Made by a program: the position numbers and the translations under genes. The notes beneath the pieces were generated by a model. The model had not been told where the DNA came from, made no database searches, and was given only the letters and a program-made list of their open reading frames with translations. 46,796 nt of DNA from MWBV01 sp964447315 (lineage in GTDB: Archaea; Nanobdellota; Nanobdellia; Pacearchaeales; GW2011-AR1): positions 1-46,796 of the forward strand of contig CAYURQ010000006.1 in assembly GCA_964447315.1 (NCBI GenBank). Direction: 5' to 3'. Shown here piece after piece: positions 1 to 8,167 of this stretch (its first letter is position 1; the number at the start of each line of letters is the position of its first letter).

Positions 1-3000
1 TTAAATCCAAGTTTGAAACAAAAGTATCATCAACGTAATTCTTCATTGAATCATTTACCTCTTGTATTTCTGTTTTGTTATAAACATCAGATTTAGTATA
101 ATAATCATCTTTATCTGCTGTCCAATTTCCAACTAAATTAACAACATTAGCAATTTGAACAAAAGTAGCAGCTAAATAATTCAACATGGATTGATTATTT
201 TCAGTAATGTAATTATTTACACTCAAATTATTTTCAGTAATGTAGTTATTTATTGAATCATTTTCAGCATTTATTGTATTTGTAATTGAATCATTTGTTG
301 TTTGATTGAAAGTATTACTCCAAGTATCATTATAAGCAGTCCAGTTAGCTTGCCAATATGGGTCTGTTTCAGATGCTGCTTCAACTGTTCCACATCTAAA
401 AGTACCATTTACAAAAATTCCAGTAACAAAGTTAGGTGCACAAGGATTTGCATTCATATTTGTAAAATTAGCAATCCAACTTGTTTCTTGAGTTAAGAAT
501 GTTGCATCAGCATAATTCTTTATTGAAAGATTTGTAAAATTAATATAATCATTTACACTCAAATTATTTTCAGTAATGTAATTATTTATTGAATCATTTA
601 TCCATTGAATTTCTGTTTTATTGTAGTAATAAGGTTTATCTGCTGTCCAGTTTCCAACACTATCTGTTAAATCCAAGTTTGAAACAAAAGTATCATCAAC
701 GTAATTCTTCATTGAATCATTAATCTCATCAACCTCTGTTTTATTGTAGATTGTTTCATTAATCCAAGAATCATCATATCCAGGTTGAGAATCAACATAA
801 TTTTGCATTGAAGTATTTATTTCATCAACTTCTGTTTTTGTATAATAATTATCTTTATCTGCTGTCCAGTTTCCAACTAAGTTTACAATATTTGAAATTT
901 GAACAAAAGTTGCTCCAACCCAATTTACAATGCTTTGATTATTTGAATCAATAAAATTATTATTTGAATCATTAAACAAAATATCTTGGCTGTCAACATA
1001 ATTCTTCATTGAAGTATTACTTAAACTTTCTAAACTATCAACATAATTCTTCATTGAATCATTATACCATTGATTTTGGCTGTCAACATAATTCTTCATT
1101 GATTGATTTACAAATGCTGTATAATTGTTATTTGAAGCATTAATTACTTGATTCATGTAATCAACATAATTTTTCAAAGATTGATTTACAAAAGAAGTAT
1201 AGTTATTATTAGATGCATTAGTTAGTTGATTCATGTAATCAACATAATTTTTCATAGAAAAATTCACACTTCCAATATAATTATTATTTGAAGCATTAAT
1301 TAAATCAATCTCTGTTTTATTATAAACATATGTCTTATTGTAAATTAAAGAAAAATTTCCTCTCCAATATGGGTCTGTTTCAGAGGCTTGAGAAACATTT
1401 CCACACCTAAATGTACCATTAGTAAAAATTCCAGTAACAAATAAAGGAGTACAAGGATTAGCATTCATATTTGTGTAATTTGAAATCCAAGTTCCCTCTT
1501 CTGTTAAGAAAACTGAATTAGCCCAGTTAACAACAGAAGTATTATAAGCTAAATCTTGTGTATTTATGAAATTTGTAACAGAATCATTATTCCATAAATC
1601 CTGGAAATCCACATAATTCTTCATTGAAGTATTTAAATTATCAACTTGAGTTACATTATAGTAATTATCTTTATCAGCTGTCCAGTTTCCAACACTATCT
1701 GTTATATCTAAATTCTTTACAAAAGTATCATTTGCCCAGTTTACAACAGAATCATTTATTGCACCTGATTCTGTTTTATTATAAACCTCTGTTTTATTGT
1801 AAACTTCAGATTTATTGTAATAATTACCTTTATCTTCACTCCAATTTCCAATTAAAGTTGCAAGATTAGATATTTGAGCAAAATTAGCAGAAATCCAGTT
1901 TACTACACTCTGATTACTTGAAACAATAAAATTATTATTTGAAGTATTTTGAGCTGAAATTGTATTTGTAATTGAATCATTTGTTGTTTGATTGAAAGTA
2001 TTACTCCAAGAATCATTATAAGCAGTATAATTTCCTCTCCAATAAGGATCTGATTCCATTGCAGATTCAACTGTTCCACACATAAAAGTACCATTATTAA
2101 ACATTCCAGTAACAAAATTTGGAGTACAAGGATCAGCAGTCATATTAGTATAATTTGATATCCAGTTTCCTTCTTCTGTTAAGAAAATTGAATTAGCCCA
2201 ATTATTAATGCTCAAGTTATTTTCAGATAAATAATTATTGATTGAACCATTTATCAATTCAATCTCTGTTTTATTATAAACATAAGTTTTATTATAATAA
2301 TTAGGTTTATCTTCACTCCAATTACCTAAACTCTCTTCAAGTTCTAAATTCTTTACAAAAGTATCATTTGCCCAATTTACAACAGAATCATTTATTTCAT
2401 TTACTTCAGATTTAGTATAATAATTATCTTTATCTTCACTCCAATTTCCAATTAAAGTTGCAAGATTAGATATTTGAGCAAAACTTGAGCTAATCCAATC
2501 TACAAGGCTTTGATTATTTTCAGCTATATAATTATTAATTGAAGCATTGTTATCAACAACTCTCTGGTCAATTGTATCATTTAACTTTGTTTCATTTAAG
2601 CTTAAATCAACAGTTCCAGAAGTCTGCCCACCTGTAAGATATTCATCAGGGGTGTTAACTGCATCTATATCTCCTACACCAGGCGCTGAAATATCTGAAC
2701 ATTCCCACAAAAGAGAAGTATCATTCCATTTCAACACCTGTTCATTTGAACAAGTCAGCCAAGAAAGGGTATCATTAACACTCACTAAATAAGTACCATT
2801 ACCAAAAAGATAATCAGCACTTACATTTCCAGAAGTTGTCAAGTTTCCAGTTCCAGACACTGAACCATTAAATTCAATATCTTCAACAAAAAGAGTAGTG
2901 ATTCTGCTTAACAAACTTCCAAGAGTTTTAAATAACCCCCTTTCAGCTGAAATGTTGTAAGAGTCTAAATCAAGATTAGAATCTGGTTCAATACCGCTTG

Positions 3001-3382
3001 TTGTAATATTTCTCGCTCTAAAAGAATAAGGTGTTCTAGCAATCTGAGCAGTATCTTTTAAAATTCCATCTCTATAATAACACAAATAATATTGCTGATC
3101 ATAATCCAAAGTTACATTTCTAAGATAATAAGAAATTATACCTCTTGAATCAGTTGTAAGATTTGTTGAATTTGAATAAATAATATTATTGCAATCATCA
3201 GTTGTTGAAATATTAAACCAAAAATCAAAAGTTCCAGTTTCAATACCCCCAGTAGCATTTGTTGTTTGTAAATTAAGATGTATGTCATCAGAAATTGGAG
3301 CAGCAGAAATATGATTTAAACTTAAAATAAACCCAAAAAAAATCACTATTAAAGTCAAAGCTATCACTACTCTTTTTGCCAT
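1..3382 (-). CDS. giant repetitive secreted surface protein, 3' end outside window
   Basis: The frame opens at an ATG at 3380-3382 and stays open to the window edge (at least 1127 codons, no stop seen). It begins with a signal peptide (MAKRVVIALTLIVIFFGFIL...). About 250 residues follow with an N-terminal region of the kind seen in tail-fibre-like surface proteins, including the phrases LKWNDTSLLWECSD and DEYLTGGQTSG. The rest is repeats. One module reads roughly VGNWTADKDNYYTKTEVDEI, then INDSMKNYVDDTFVSNLDL. A second carries two Cys (NPCTPNFVTGIF, NGTF-CGTVE, ETDPYWRGN) and recurs three times (about 340-510, 1350-1515, 2020-2190). The YYTK-EVD pattern is familiar from phage tail fibres and other fibrous proteins. 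Asn-X-Ser/Thr sequons are very dense, suggesting N-glycosylation. A TATA box 25 bp upstream implies a leaderless mRNA. A trimeric fibre or adhesin role is inference. Confidence 0.85.
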   Translation of the reverse strand, partial: MAKRVVIALTLIVIFFGFILSLNHISAAPISDDIHLNLQTTNATGGIETGTFDFWFNISTTDDCNNIIYSNSTNLTTDSRGIISYYLRNVTLDYDQQYYLCYYRDGILKDTAQIARTPYSFRARNITTSGIEPDSNLDLDSYNISAERGLFKTLGSLLSRITTLFVEDIEFNGSVSGTGNLTTSGNVSADYLFGNGTYLVSVNDTLSWLTCSNEQVLKWNDTSLLWECSDISAPGVGDIDAVNTPDEYLTGGQTSGTVDLSLNETKLNDTIDQRVVDNNASINNYIAENNQSLVDWISSSFAQISNLATLIGNWSEDKDNYYTKSEVNEINDSVVNWANDTFVKNLELEESLGNWSEDKPNYYNKTYVYNKTEIELINGSINNYLSENNLSINNWANSIFLTEEGNWISNYTNMTADPCTPNFVTGMFNNGTFMCGTVESAMESDPYWRGNYTAYNDSWSNTFNQTTNDSITNTISAQNTSNNNFIVSSNQSVVNWISANFAQISNLATLIGNWSEDKGNYYNKSEVYNKTEVYNKTESGAINDSVVNWANDTFVKNLDITDSVGNWTADKDNYYNVTQVDNLNTSMKNYVDFQDLWNNDSVTNFINTQDLAYNTSVVNWANSVFLTEEGTWISNYTNMNANPCTPLFVTGIFTNGTFRCGNVSQASETDPYWRGNFSLIYNKTYVYNKTEIDLINASNNNYIGSVNFSMKNYVDYMNQLTNASNNNYTSFVNQSLKNYVDYMNQVINASNNNYTAFVNQSMKNYVDSQNQWYNDSMKNYVDSLESLSNTSMKNYVDSQDILFNDSNNNFIDSNNQSIVNWVGATFVQISNIVNLVGNWTADKDNYYTKTEVDEINTSMQNYVDSQPGYDDSWINETIYNKTEVDEINDSMKNYVDDTFVSNLDLTDSVGNWTADKPYYYNKTEIQWINDSINNYITENNLSVNDYINFTNLSIKNYADATFLTQETSWIANFTNMNANPCAPNFVTGIFVNGTFRCGTVEAASETDPYWQANWTAYNDTWSNTFNQTTNDSITNTINAENDSINNYITENNLSVNNYITENNQSMLNYLAATFVQIANVVNLVGNWTADKDDYYTKSDVYNKTEIQEVNDSMKNYVDDTFVSNLDL

Positions 3383-3396
3383 GAAATATAATGAAT

Positions 3397-3538
3397 TTTC
3401 CTACTTATAAATCTTATTGAAAACTTAAAAAAACGTACGGTAACGTTTTTCCTACATTTTAAAAAAAATATTTTTCCGACGACAAAAAAATTAAAAATGT
3501 AAGGTAACAAATTTTATAACAAAATTTGTAGGAAAAAT
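3397..3538. repeat. repeated and inverted motifs upstream of the giant gene
   Basis: This lies in the otherwise gene-free stretch 3383-3714. TTTTCCTAC occurs at about 3397 and 3447, and its complement GTAGGAAAA at about 3528. GTACGGTAAC (3435-3444) and GTAAGGTAAC (3499-3508) are near copies. ACAAATTTT/AAAATTTGT forms a perfect 9-bp inverted repeat with a 5-nt spacer (3507-3529). Repeated boxes next to a single promoter suggest protein-binding sites, but no regulator can be named. The remainder, 3539-3714, is AT-rich with nothing recognisable. Confidence 0.4.
3404..3411 (-). promoter_or_regulatory. TATA box of the giant surface protein gene
   Basis: TTTATAAG on the minus strand is centred about 25 bp upstream of the ATG at 3382, the spacing expected for a leaderless archaeal transcript. 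Confidence 0.6.
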
Positions 3539-3714
3539 AAAATATAATAAAAAATATAAAAAAGTAATTAAAAAATCAAGAAAAAATAACCAAAATAAAA
3601 ATAAAAAATGAGTTAAAAATAGTCTACTGAAATTTAAGCCTAACTTAAAATATAAATCTAGACTTAACAATTAAAAATTAGAAAATTTAAGCAAAAAACT
3701 ACGTTTAAATAAAA

Positions 3715-3835
3715 TGAGCCTACTGAGATTTGAACTCAGGACCTCTGGCTTGCTTAGATAAATCCGAGCAATCAAAATCGCAATCGATTCAGTTCTTATA
3801 AGACCAGCGCTCTGACCAGACTGAGCTATAGGCTC
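3715..3835 (-). tRNA. tRNA-Ile(UAU), probable, with 46-nt intron
   Basis: The acceptor GAGCCTA pairs with TAGGCTC and the discriminator is A. The D stem is GCTC/GAGC, the anticodon stem CTGGT/GCCAG and the T arm CTGAG-TTCAAAT-CTCAG, with a 5-nt variable loop. The anticodon loop is interrupted. Splicing at the canonical 37/38 position gives loop CTTATAA, so anticodon UAU. Exon 1 is 3797-3835, the intron 3751-3796 and exon 2 3715-3750. The exact splice site is ambiguous by one or two bases but still gives UAU; non-canonical junctions would give other anticodons. Most archaea read AUA with a modified CAU anticodon; a UAU tRNA-Ile is known from Nanoarchaeum and Korarchaeum. Confidence 0.8.
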
Positions 3836-3939
3836 TTAATAAAAAGGATTAAATTATCCTAATGAATATCATTGAACCAAAGAATATTTAAAGTTGTTGA
3901 TTTAATTAAAAATAAGATATTTATATTAAATATAAATGA

Positions 3940-3950
3940 AAGGAGGTGAT
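3940..3950 (+). promoter_or_regulatory. strong Shine-Dalgarno
   Basis: AAGGAGGTGAT ends 2 nt before the ATG at 3953, a near-perfect anti-16S match. Most genes in this window have no such sequence. Confidence 0.8.
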
Positions 3951-3952
3951 AA

Positions 3953-4444
3953 ATGACATTAGAATCATTACCCTTAGAACAATTTGGACTTGAAGGTATG
4001 GAAGGAATTTTAGCTGGAGGAGCTCTAAGTTTTTTACTTGGAGCTGCATTAATACTAGTAATAATACTATTTGCAGCATTTTATGTTTATTTTGCTCTTG
4101 CATGGCAAACAATTGCTAAAAAACTAAAATATAAAAATCCTTGGCTTGCTTGGATACCTTTTGCAAATATTTCAATGATGTTACAATTAGGAGGATTTCA
4201 CTGGGCTTGGGTATTCCTATTTTTAGTTCCAGTCTTAGGTTGGATAGCTATATTTGTATTAATAATTATAGCAAATTGGAAAACCTTTGAAGCAAGAGGA
4301 CATGAAGGTTGGTTAAGCTTATCTCAAATAATCCCAAAAGTTGGAGGCATTCTATACTTAATAGCAATAGGATTTGTTGCATGGCAAGATAAACCAAAAG
4401 CAAAAAAACCTAAAAAGAAAAAATCCTCTAAAAAGAAAAGGTAA
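3953..4444 (+). CDS. small integral membrane protein, DUF5684-like
   Basis: 163 residues. An extracytoplasmic Gly-rich start is followed by about four hydrophobic segments (roughly 23-50, 75-90, 94-110 and 128-140) and a Lys-rich cytoplasmic tail (KPKAKKPKKKKSSKKKR). The phrases AWQTIAKKLKYKNPWLAWIP and ANWKTFEARGHEGW match the pattern of small membrane proteins grouped as DUF5684, often found next to signal peptidase; I assign this from memory of the motif. The ATG at 3953 is fixed by the strong SD. The next gene downstream is a paralogue lacking the Lys tail. Function is unknown; a role in envelope assembly is only a guess. Confidence 0.7.
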   Translation: MTLESLPLEQFGLEGMEGILAGGALSFLLGAALILVIILFAAFYVYFALAWQTIAKKLKYKNPWLAWIPFANISMMLQLGGFHWAWVFLFLVPVLGWIAIFVLIIIANWKTFEARGHEGWLSLSQIIPKVGGILYLIAIGFVAWQDKPKAKKPKKKKSSKKKR

Positions 4445-4450
4445 ACACAA

Positions 4451-4476
4451 TTTATTTTTATTTTTTATATAATTTC
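4451..4476 (+). terminator. possible T-rich terminator
   Basis: T-rich run just after the stop at 4444. Archaeal termination commonly uses oligo-T in the non-template strand; no other support. Confidence 0.3.
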
Positions 4477-4551
4477 TTAAAATATCAAACAAACATTATT
4501 TAAAGATATTTCTCCATATATAATTAAAGTTCTAGTTAAAAGAACTAATTG

Positions 4552-4562
4552 AAAGGGGGTGA
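4552..4562 (+). promoter_or_regulatory. Shine-Dalgarno that fixes the start of the second membrane gene
   Basis: AAAGGGGGTGA covers an in-frame GTG at 4559, which would otherwise be taken as the start. Its position points to the ATG at 4568 with a 5-nt spacer. Confidence 0.7.
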
Positions 4563-4567
4563 GAATA

Positions 4568-4975
4568 ATGGCGTTAGATTTAATGAACGGAGGTCTTTTT
4601 GCAGCACTTGCAGGAATGATAGTTGCTAGTTTTATTATTTCAATTGGGATATATATTTACTTTGGTTTTGCATATATGGCAATAGGTAAAAAAGCTAAAC
4701 TATCAAGCCCAGGATTATCTTGGATTCCAGGAGTGGGTCCTTTAATAATTGCTTTTCAAGCATCAAAAATGCACTGGTGGCCTTGGTTATTGTTAATTGG
4801 AACAATAATTCCTATTGTAAACATTATAGCAGGTATTGCATTTACAATATTTGTAATAATCTGGAATTGGAAAATGTTTGAAGTAGTAGGAAAACCAGGA
4901 TGGTGGGCAATACTAATGTTAATCCCTATTGTAGGACTAATTATGGTAGGAATAGCTGCTTGGAGTAAAAAATAA
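4568..4975 (+). CDS. small integral membrane protein, paralogue of the preceding gene
   Basis: 135 residues from the ATG at 4568. It shares the layout of the gene at 3953: a first helix, a cytoplasmic stretch with AIGKKAKLSSPGLSWIPGVG, a hydrophobic pair, then IWNWKMFEVVGKPGWWAIL (compare ANWKTFEARGHEGW) and a last helix ending in a short basic tail (WSKK). The upstream copy has a long Lys-rich tail that this one lacks. Both have unusually strong Shine-Dalgarno sequences and their own upstream AT-rich regions, so they look like separate strongly translated units produced by tandem duplication. Function unknown. Confidence 0.7.
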   Translation: MALDLMNGGLFAALAGMIVASFIISIGIYIYFGFAYMAIGKKAKLSSPGLSWIPGVGPLIIAFQASKMHWWPWLLLIGTIIPIVNIIAGIAFTIFVIIWNWKMFEVVGKPGWWAILMLIPIVGLIMVGIAAWSKK

Positions 4976-4987
4976 ATAAATTCCATT

Positions 4988-5021
4988 ATTTTATTTTTAT
5001 AATTTTATTTATTTTTTACAT
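4988..5021 (+). terminator. possible T-rich terminator
   Basis: Long T-rich stretch immediately after the stop at 4975; weak evidence on its own. Confidence 0.3.
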
Positions 5022-5075
5022 AGTTAGCTTTAAAAACTAAATTCTTCTTAAATTTTCAATACCTTCTAGTTATCA

Positions 5076-5103
5076 GGCATGACCCAAATTTAAGGGAAGT
5101 GCC
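5076..5103. other. hairpin with internal loop
   Basis: GGCA and CCC (5076-5085) pair with GGG and TGCC (5094-5103) around an AT-rich loop, with a TGA/AAG internal loop. It sits in the 245-bp gap between the second membrane gene and tRNA-Glu. It could be part of a small RNA; nothing identifies it. Confidence 0.3.
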
Positions 5104-5130
5104 ATAATAGAAAGTGTAGGTGTCTTTTAT

Positions 5131-5145
5131 GCCCCGATAGTACAG
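5131..5145 (+). repeat. copy of the first 15 nt of tRNA-Glu
   Basis: GCCCCGATAGTACAG is identical to the 5' end of the intact tRNA-Glu that starts 90 bp downstream at 5221. After this the sequence diverges and no matching 3' acceptor strand is found before 5221, so it is a partial duplication rather than a second tRNA. Confidence 0.7.
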
Positions 5146-5220
5146 TGTAAGAAACCAAGGTTCCTTGACATTCAACCTCCTTCCATACTCTGAAGGAAAA
5201 TCCACTATCGAATATCAGAT

Positions 5221-5293
5221 GCCCCGATAGTACAGAGGCCAAGTATGCTGCCCTTTCACGGCAGTGACCCGGGTTCGAATCCCGGTCGGGGCG
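5221..5293 (+). tRNA. tRNA-Glu(UUC)
   Basis: The cloverleaf is complete: acceptor GCCCCGA/TCGGGGC, D stem GTAC/GTAT, anticodon stem CTGCC/GGCAG with loop CTTTCAC (anticodon TTC), T arm CCGGG-TTCGAAT-CCCGG, discriminator G. No intron, no encoded CCA. Its sister tRNA-Glu(CUC) at 36838 has an intron. Confidence 0.95.
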
Positions 5294-5363
5294 TTAATTC
5301 CAGTTAACCAGAAAGTTAGAATCCCCTAAAGTAAAATTTATCTTATTTTAAAAACAAAAGTTT

Positions 5364-7160
5364 TTAAAAATTTTCTTCGTAGTATTTGAAAGGGTCTTTA
5401 ATTTGAATTATATAAGAATTATATTTTCCTATTGTAGCATAAAGATATGTTTTATCTTTTTTCCTGATTAATCCCCCTGCAAAAATTAAATTATAAAATT
5501 CAGGAGAAAGACATTCTCCATCAGGTAATTCCCCCCTTCTCAAAATAATTCTCCTTGAAGAGACTTCTTTAGTTTTTGGGTTCAAAACAAATATGAAGGG
5601 ATATCCAAAATTATTCTTTGAAAAAGAACTTGTTCTAAAAAAATTACCTAAAACTCCTATTTTCCCTCCTTTTAATTTAAGTAATTGAACTATATTTCCT
5701 GTTTCTTCTTTTTCAAAATGAAATAACTCTTTTGATTCAGACAAAGATTTTTGATTTATTTCTTTTATTGAATTAACTCTAAGAAACTTAACTAAATATT
5801 CTTGTTTAAAAATTATCTCTATTTTAGAACCATTTTGCAATAATGCTATATCATCTATTCTTTCGCTCAAAATTTTCAATTTTTTTAATCTATTTATTGT
5901 TTTTCCAAAAAATACTTGAATTTTACCTTGTTTTTTACCAGTTATTAAAAAACCATCTGAAATCTTAAATATTTGTAACTCTTTTAATTCTAAATTATCT
6001 AAAGAACTATCAACAACCCAACCATAATTTTCTTTTCTCAATAAAGTTGAATTTGAATCTAAAAATTCTGCAATTAAGTATTTTTTACTACCTATTTTTA
6101 TAGGAGAAGAAATATAATTTATTTTATTTTCATTTTTTAATATAATTAATCTCTCATAATCAATGAGATTTTTTCCTTTATAATTTTTTAACATAGAATT
6201 AATACTTGTCATTTCATGAAACAAGAATTTTTTTCCTTTTATTTTATCTGAATATGTATTTTTAAAAGGATTTTTTCCAAAATCATAATTTAAAGCATAT
6301 TCTTTATCTTTCTCAGGAAAACTAAAATTAATTTTCTCTTCTTTGATGTCAATTTCACAATCAGAACCAATTGGAATTGAAATATTTGGCAAACAATGCC
6401 CTGCAGGCAAATCAAATATTAAAGGAATTTCTGGAAAAAGATGTTTAATCATTTCCTTCATTAAAGAATCATTTTCAACATTTAAACTTCCAAAAATTAT
6501 TGCTTTTGGATTAAAAGATTTTAAATTTTTTAAAGAATTCAAATAATTAAAAATATGATATTCAGAAATACCTGTTTCTTCTAAAAAAATTATTTTACTA
6601 TTAAAATCTAGTTTTACCCATTGTAAAAGTTCAACTAACCTACCTATATTTCCTCCAACAATCTTTCCATTAATTTTTTTATCAGAAAAATTAAAAGAAT
6701 TATTTTTTGAAAATTTAAGACTATAATTTTCCATATTCATTGCATTTTTTAATGCATAAATGCTTTGAGAATCTAAATCCTTTAATGCATTTGGACCATG
6801 AATAGTAATTATCTTTAATTTGTGGTTTATGAAATTCAATAAAAAAGTAACATCACTATATCCAACAAATATCTTTTTTCTTTTAAGAAAATTTTTATTT
6901 ATTTTTTGAATAAAATGTGAAAGACCAGACCCACCCTTACAACAAATTATTGGGCCATCATCATAATTCCATGCTTGGTTAAATTTTTTCAATCTTTCTT
7001 TAGGTTCTCCAGCCCATTTACCAAATAATTGTTTTTTAGAAGTAAAATCATTTATTTTCTCAAAACCCCAATTTTCAAGATTTTCTTTTACATCTGAAAT
7101 TTCTTTTTCAGTACAATAATATGAAGGAGTTATTATTGAAATAATTTTTTTTGTTTCCAT
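5364..7160 (-). CDS. S66 LD-carboxypeptidase/MccF-like protein fused to a DUF1861-like domain
   Basis: 598 residues. Residues 1-300 carry the S66 serine peptidase signature: GGSGLSHFI (76-84), FVGYSDVT with nucleophile Ser102, GKIVGGNIGRL, FLEETGISEYHIF with catalytic Glu194 or 195, and PAGHCLPN with His255. S66 enzymes cut amide bonds next to carboxylates, either muropeptide L,D bonds or microcin C-type conjugates (MccF, self-immunity). Residues about 310-598 resemble the DUF1861/GH130-like beta-propeller, notably GELPDGECLSP...IFAGGLIRKKDKTYLYATIG and a closing DPF; this is recalled, not searched. No signal peptide, so likely cytoplasmic. It is last in a minus-strand cluster behind three ATP-grasp genes (43-bp gap, with a possible TATA of its own at 7187-7196). 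Degradation, trimming or immunity towards the ligases' product is inference. Confidence 0.75.
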   Translation of the reverse strand: METKKIISIITPSYYCTEKEISDVKENLENWGFEKINDFTSKKQLFGKWAGEPKERLKKFNQAWNYDDGPIICCKGGSGLSHFIQKINKNFLKRKKIFVGYSDVTFLLNFINHKLKIITIHGPNALKDLDSQSIYALKNAMNMENYSLKFSKNNSFNFSDKKINGKIVGGNIGRLVELLQWVKLDFNSKIIFLEETGISEYHIFNYLNSLKNLKSFNPKAIIFGSLNVENDSLMKEMIKHLFPEIPLIFDLPAGHCLPNISIPIGSDCEIDIKEEKINFSFPEKDKEYALNYDFGKNPFKNTYSDKIKGKKFLFHEMTSINSMLKNYKGKNLIDYERLIILKNENKINYISSPIKIGSKKYLIAEFLDSNSTLLRKENYGWVVDSSLDNLELKELQIFKISDGFLITGKKQGKIQVFFGKTINRLKKLKILSERIDDIALLQNGSKIEIIFKQEYLVKFLRVNSIKEINQKSLSESKELFHFEKEETGNIVQLLKLKGGKIGVLGNFFRTSSFSKNNFGYPFIFVLNPKTKEVSSRRIILRRGELPDGECLSPEFYNLIFAGGLIRKKDKTYLYATIGKYNSYIIQIKDPFKYYEENF

Positions 7161-7203
7161 TTTATATTAATGTTTAAAAATATTGAAATTTAAATTACTT
7201 TCC

Positions 7204-8166
7204 TTATTTCAAATACTTGTTTTTCAATATCTCAGCAACTTTTCTATTATGATTATAAGGATGTTCTCCAATTCCCCAACCAGTACCAACACCATTATAT
7301 TCTAAATAAAGCCTTCCTTTATCCTTTACATTAATCCAATCAACACAACCTAAATCAGCATCAAAATAGTTCATTATATCCCTAGTATCTTGAATCTCAT
7401 GAGAAGTTGCTTGATATTTTTCTTCAGAATGTCTTCTTATAGAATTATTTTTATCTTCCCAAGGCCTAGTTCTATCATAAATTATTCTAGAACCTAAAAA
7501 ATCTTCTCCAAACATAATTATTCTTTTCTCATCTAAAATATCTAATTCTTCTTGTAAAATAAAATCCTCAATACTCAAATTAGAAAATTTTCCAATATTA
7601 TCTTTATTAACTTTATAAAGAAATTTCCCTTGTTCTCCAAAACAGTGTTTCAAAACATAATTTTTATCTTGATATTTTAAAAAATCATTTAATTCATCAA
7701 AATTATCAAAATAAAATGATTTAGGAGTAGGAAATCCAAGATTATGAATCTCTAAAATAGATTTTTTATCTTCTGAAAGAGTTCCTTTTTTAGAATTAAC
7801 TATATTTCCAATATTTCCTGAATATTTATTTACTTCAAGATAATTTATAATTTTTTCAACATTTTTTCTAGAAGGTAATTCCCCAGATTCTGTTGAAAAT
7901 GCACTTGGAAGAAACAAATTAGAATTAACTCCTTTATCAAGTATAAAAGGAGAAAAATCATCTTTAAATCCATAAACATTAGCTTTTTTCCCAGTCTCAA
8001 TTTCATTTAATAAATCTCCTGCCAACATAAATCCATAATCATTTTTTCCAAAAATATCTCTGAAATTGCCAAATCTTTCAAAATTAATTCCAACATCTTT
8101 CTCACCTTTAACAGCTCCAAGCAATCTTTCTAAAAAATTTTGATTAGCTAAAACTTTTACATCCAT
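7204..8166 (-). CDS. ATP-grasp ligase-like protein (third of three)
   Basis: 320 residues. The C-terminal two thirds look like an ATP-grasp fold: a central lid strand YVLKHCFGEQGKFLYKV, an adenine-binding stretch IEDFILQEEL, and a Mg-binding end RLYLEYNGVGTGWG. The N-terminal about 110 residues have no obvious ATP-grasp pre-domain motif. Conserved Arg and acidic residues around RIIYDRTRPWEDKN could contact substrate. ATP-grasp enzymes join a carboxylate to an amine or thiol through an acyl phosphate; the substrate here is not evident. It is separated from the upstream ATP-grasp gene by one base, so translation is probably coupled. Confidence 0.7.
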   Translation of the reverse strand: MDVKVLANQNFLERLLGAVKGEKDVGINFERFGNFRDIFGKNDYGFMLAGDLLNEIETGKKANVYGFKDDFSPFILDKGVNSNLFLPSAFSTESGELPSRKNVEKIINYLEVNKYSGNIGNIVNSKKGTLSEDKKSILEIHNLGFPTPKSFYFDNFDELNDFLKYQDKNYVLKHCFGEQGKFLYKVNKDNIGKFSNLSIEDFILQEELDILDEKRIIMFGEDFLGSRIIYDRTRPWEDKNNSIRRHSEEKYQATSHEIQDTRDIMNYFDADLGCVDWINVKDKGRLYLEYNGVGTGWGIGEHPYNHNRKVAEILKNKYLK

Positions 8167-8167
8167 T

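Noticed and set aside
1624..2792. several plus- and minus-strand ORFs within the giant gene
   Set aside because: They lie in other frames of a repetitive coding region and show no motif, signal or start context.
5131..5145. 5' half of a split (trans-spliced) tRNA-Glu, as in Nanoarchaeum
   Set aside because: Identity stops at 15 nt, well before the anticodon, and an intact tRNA-Glu(UUC) lies directly downstream.
5040..5220. possible RNase P or SRP RNA
   Set aside because: A GAAGGAAAATCC stretch vaguely recalls RNase P RNA, but the other conserved regions and the expected length are missing.
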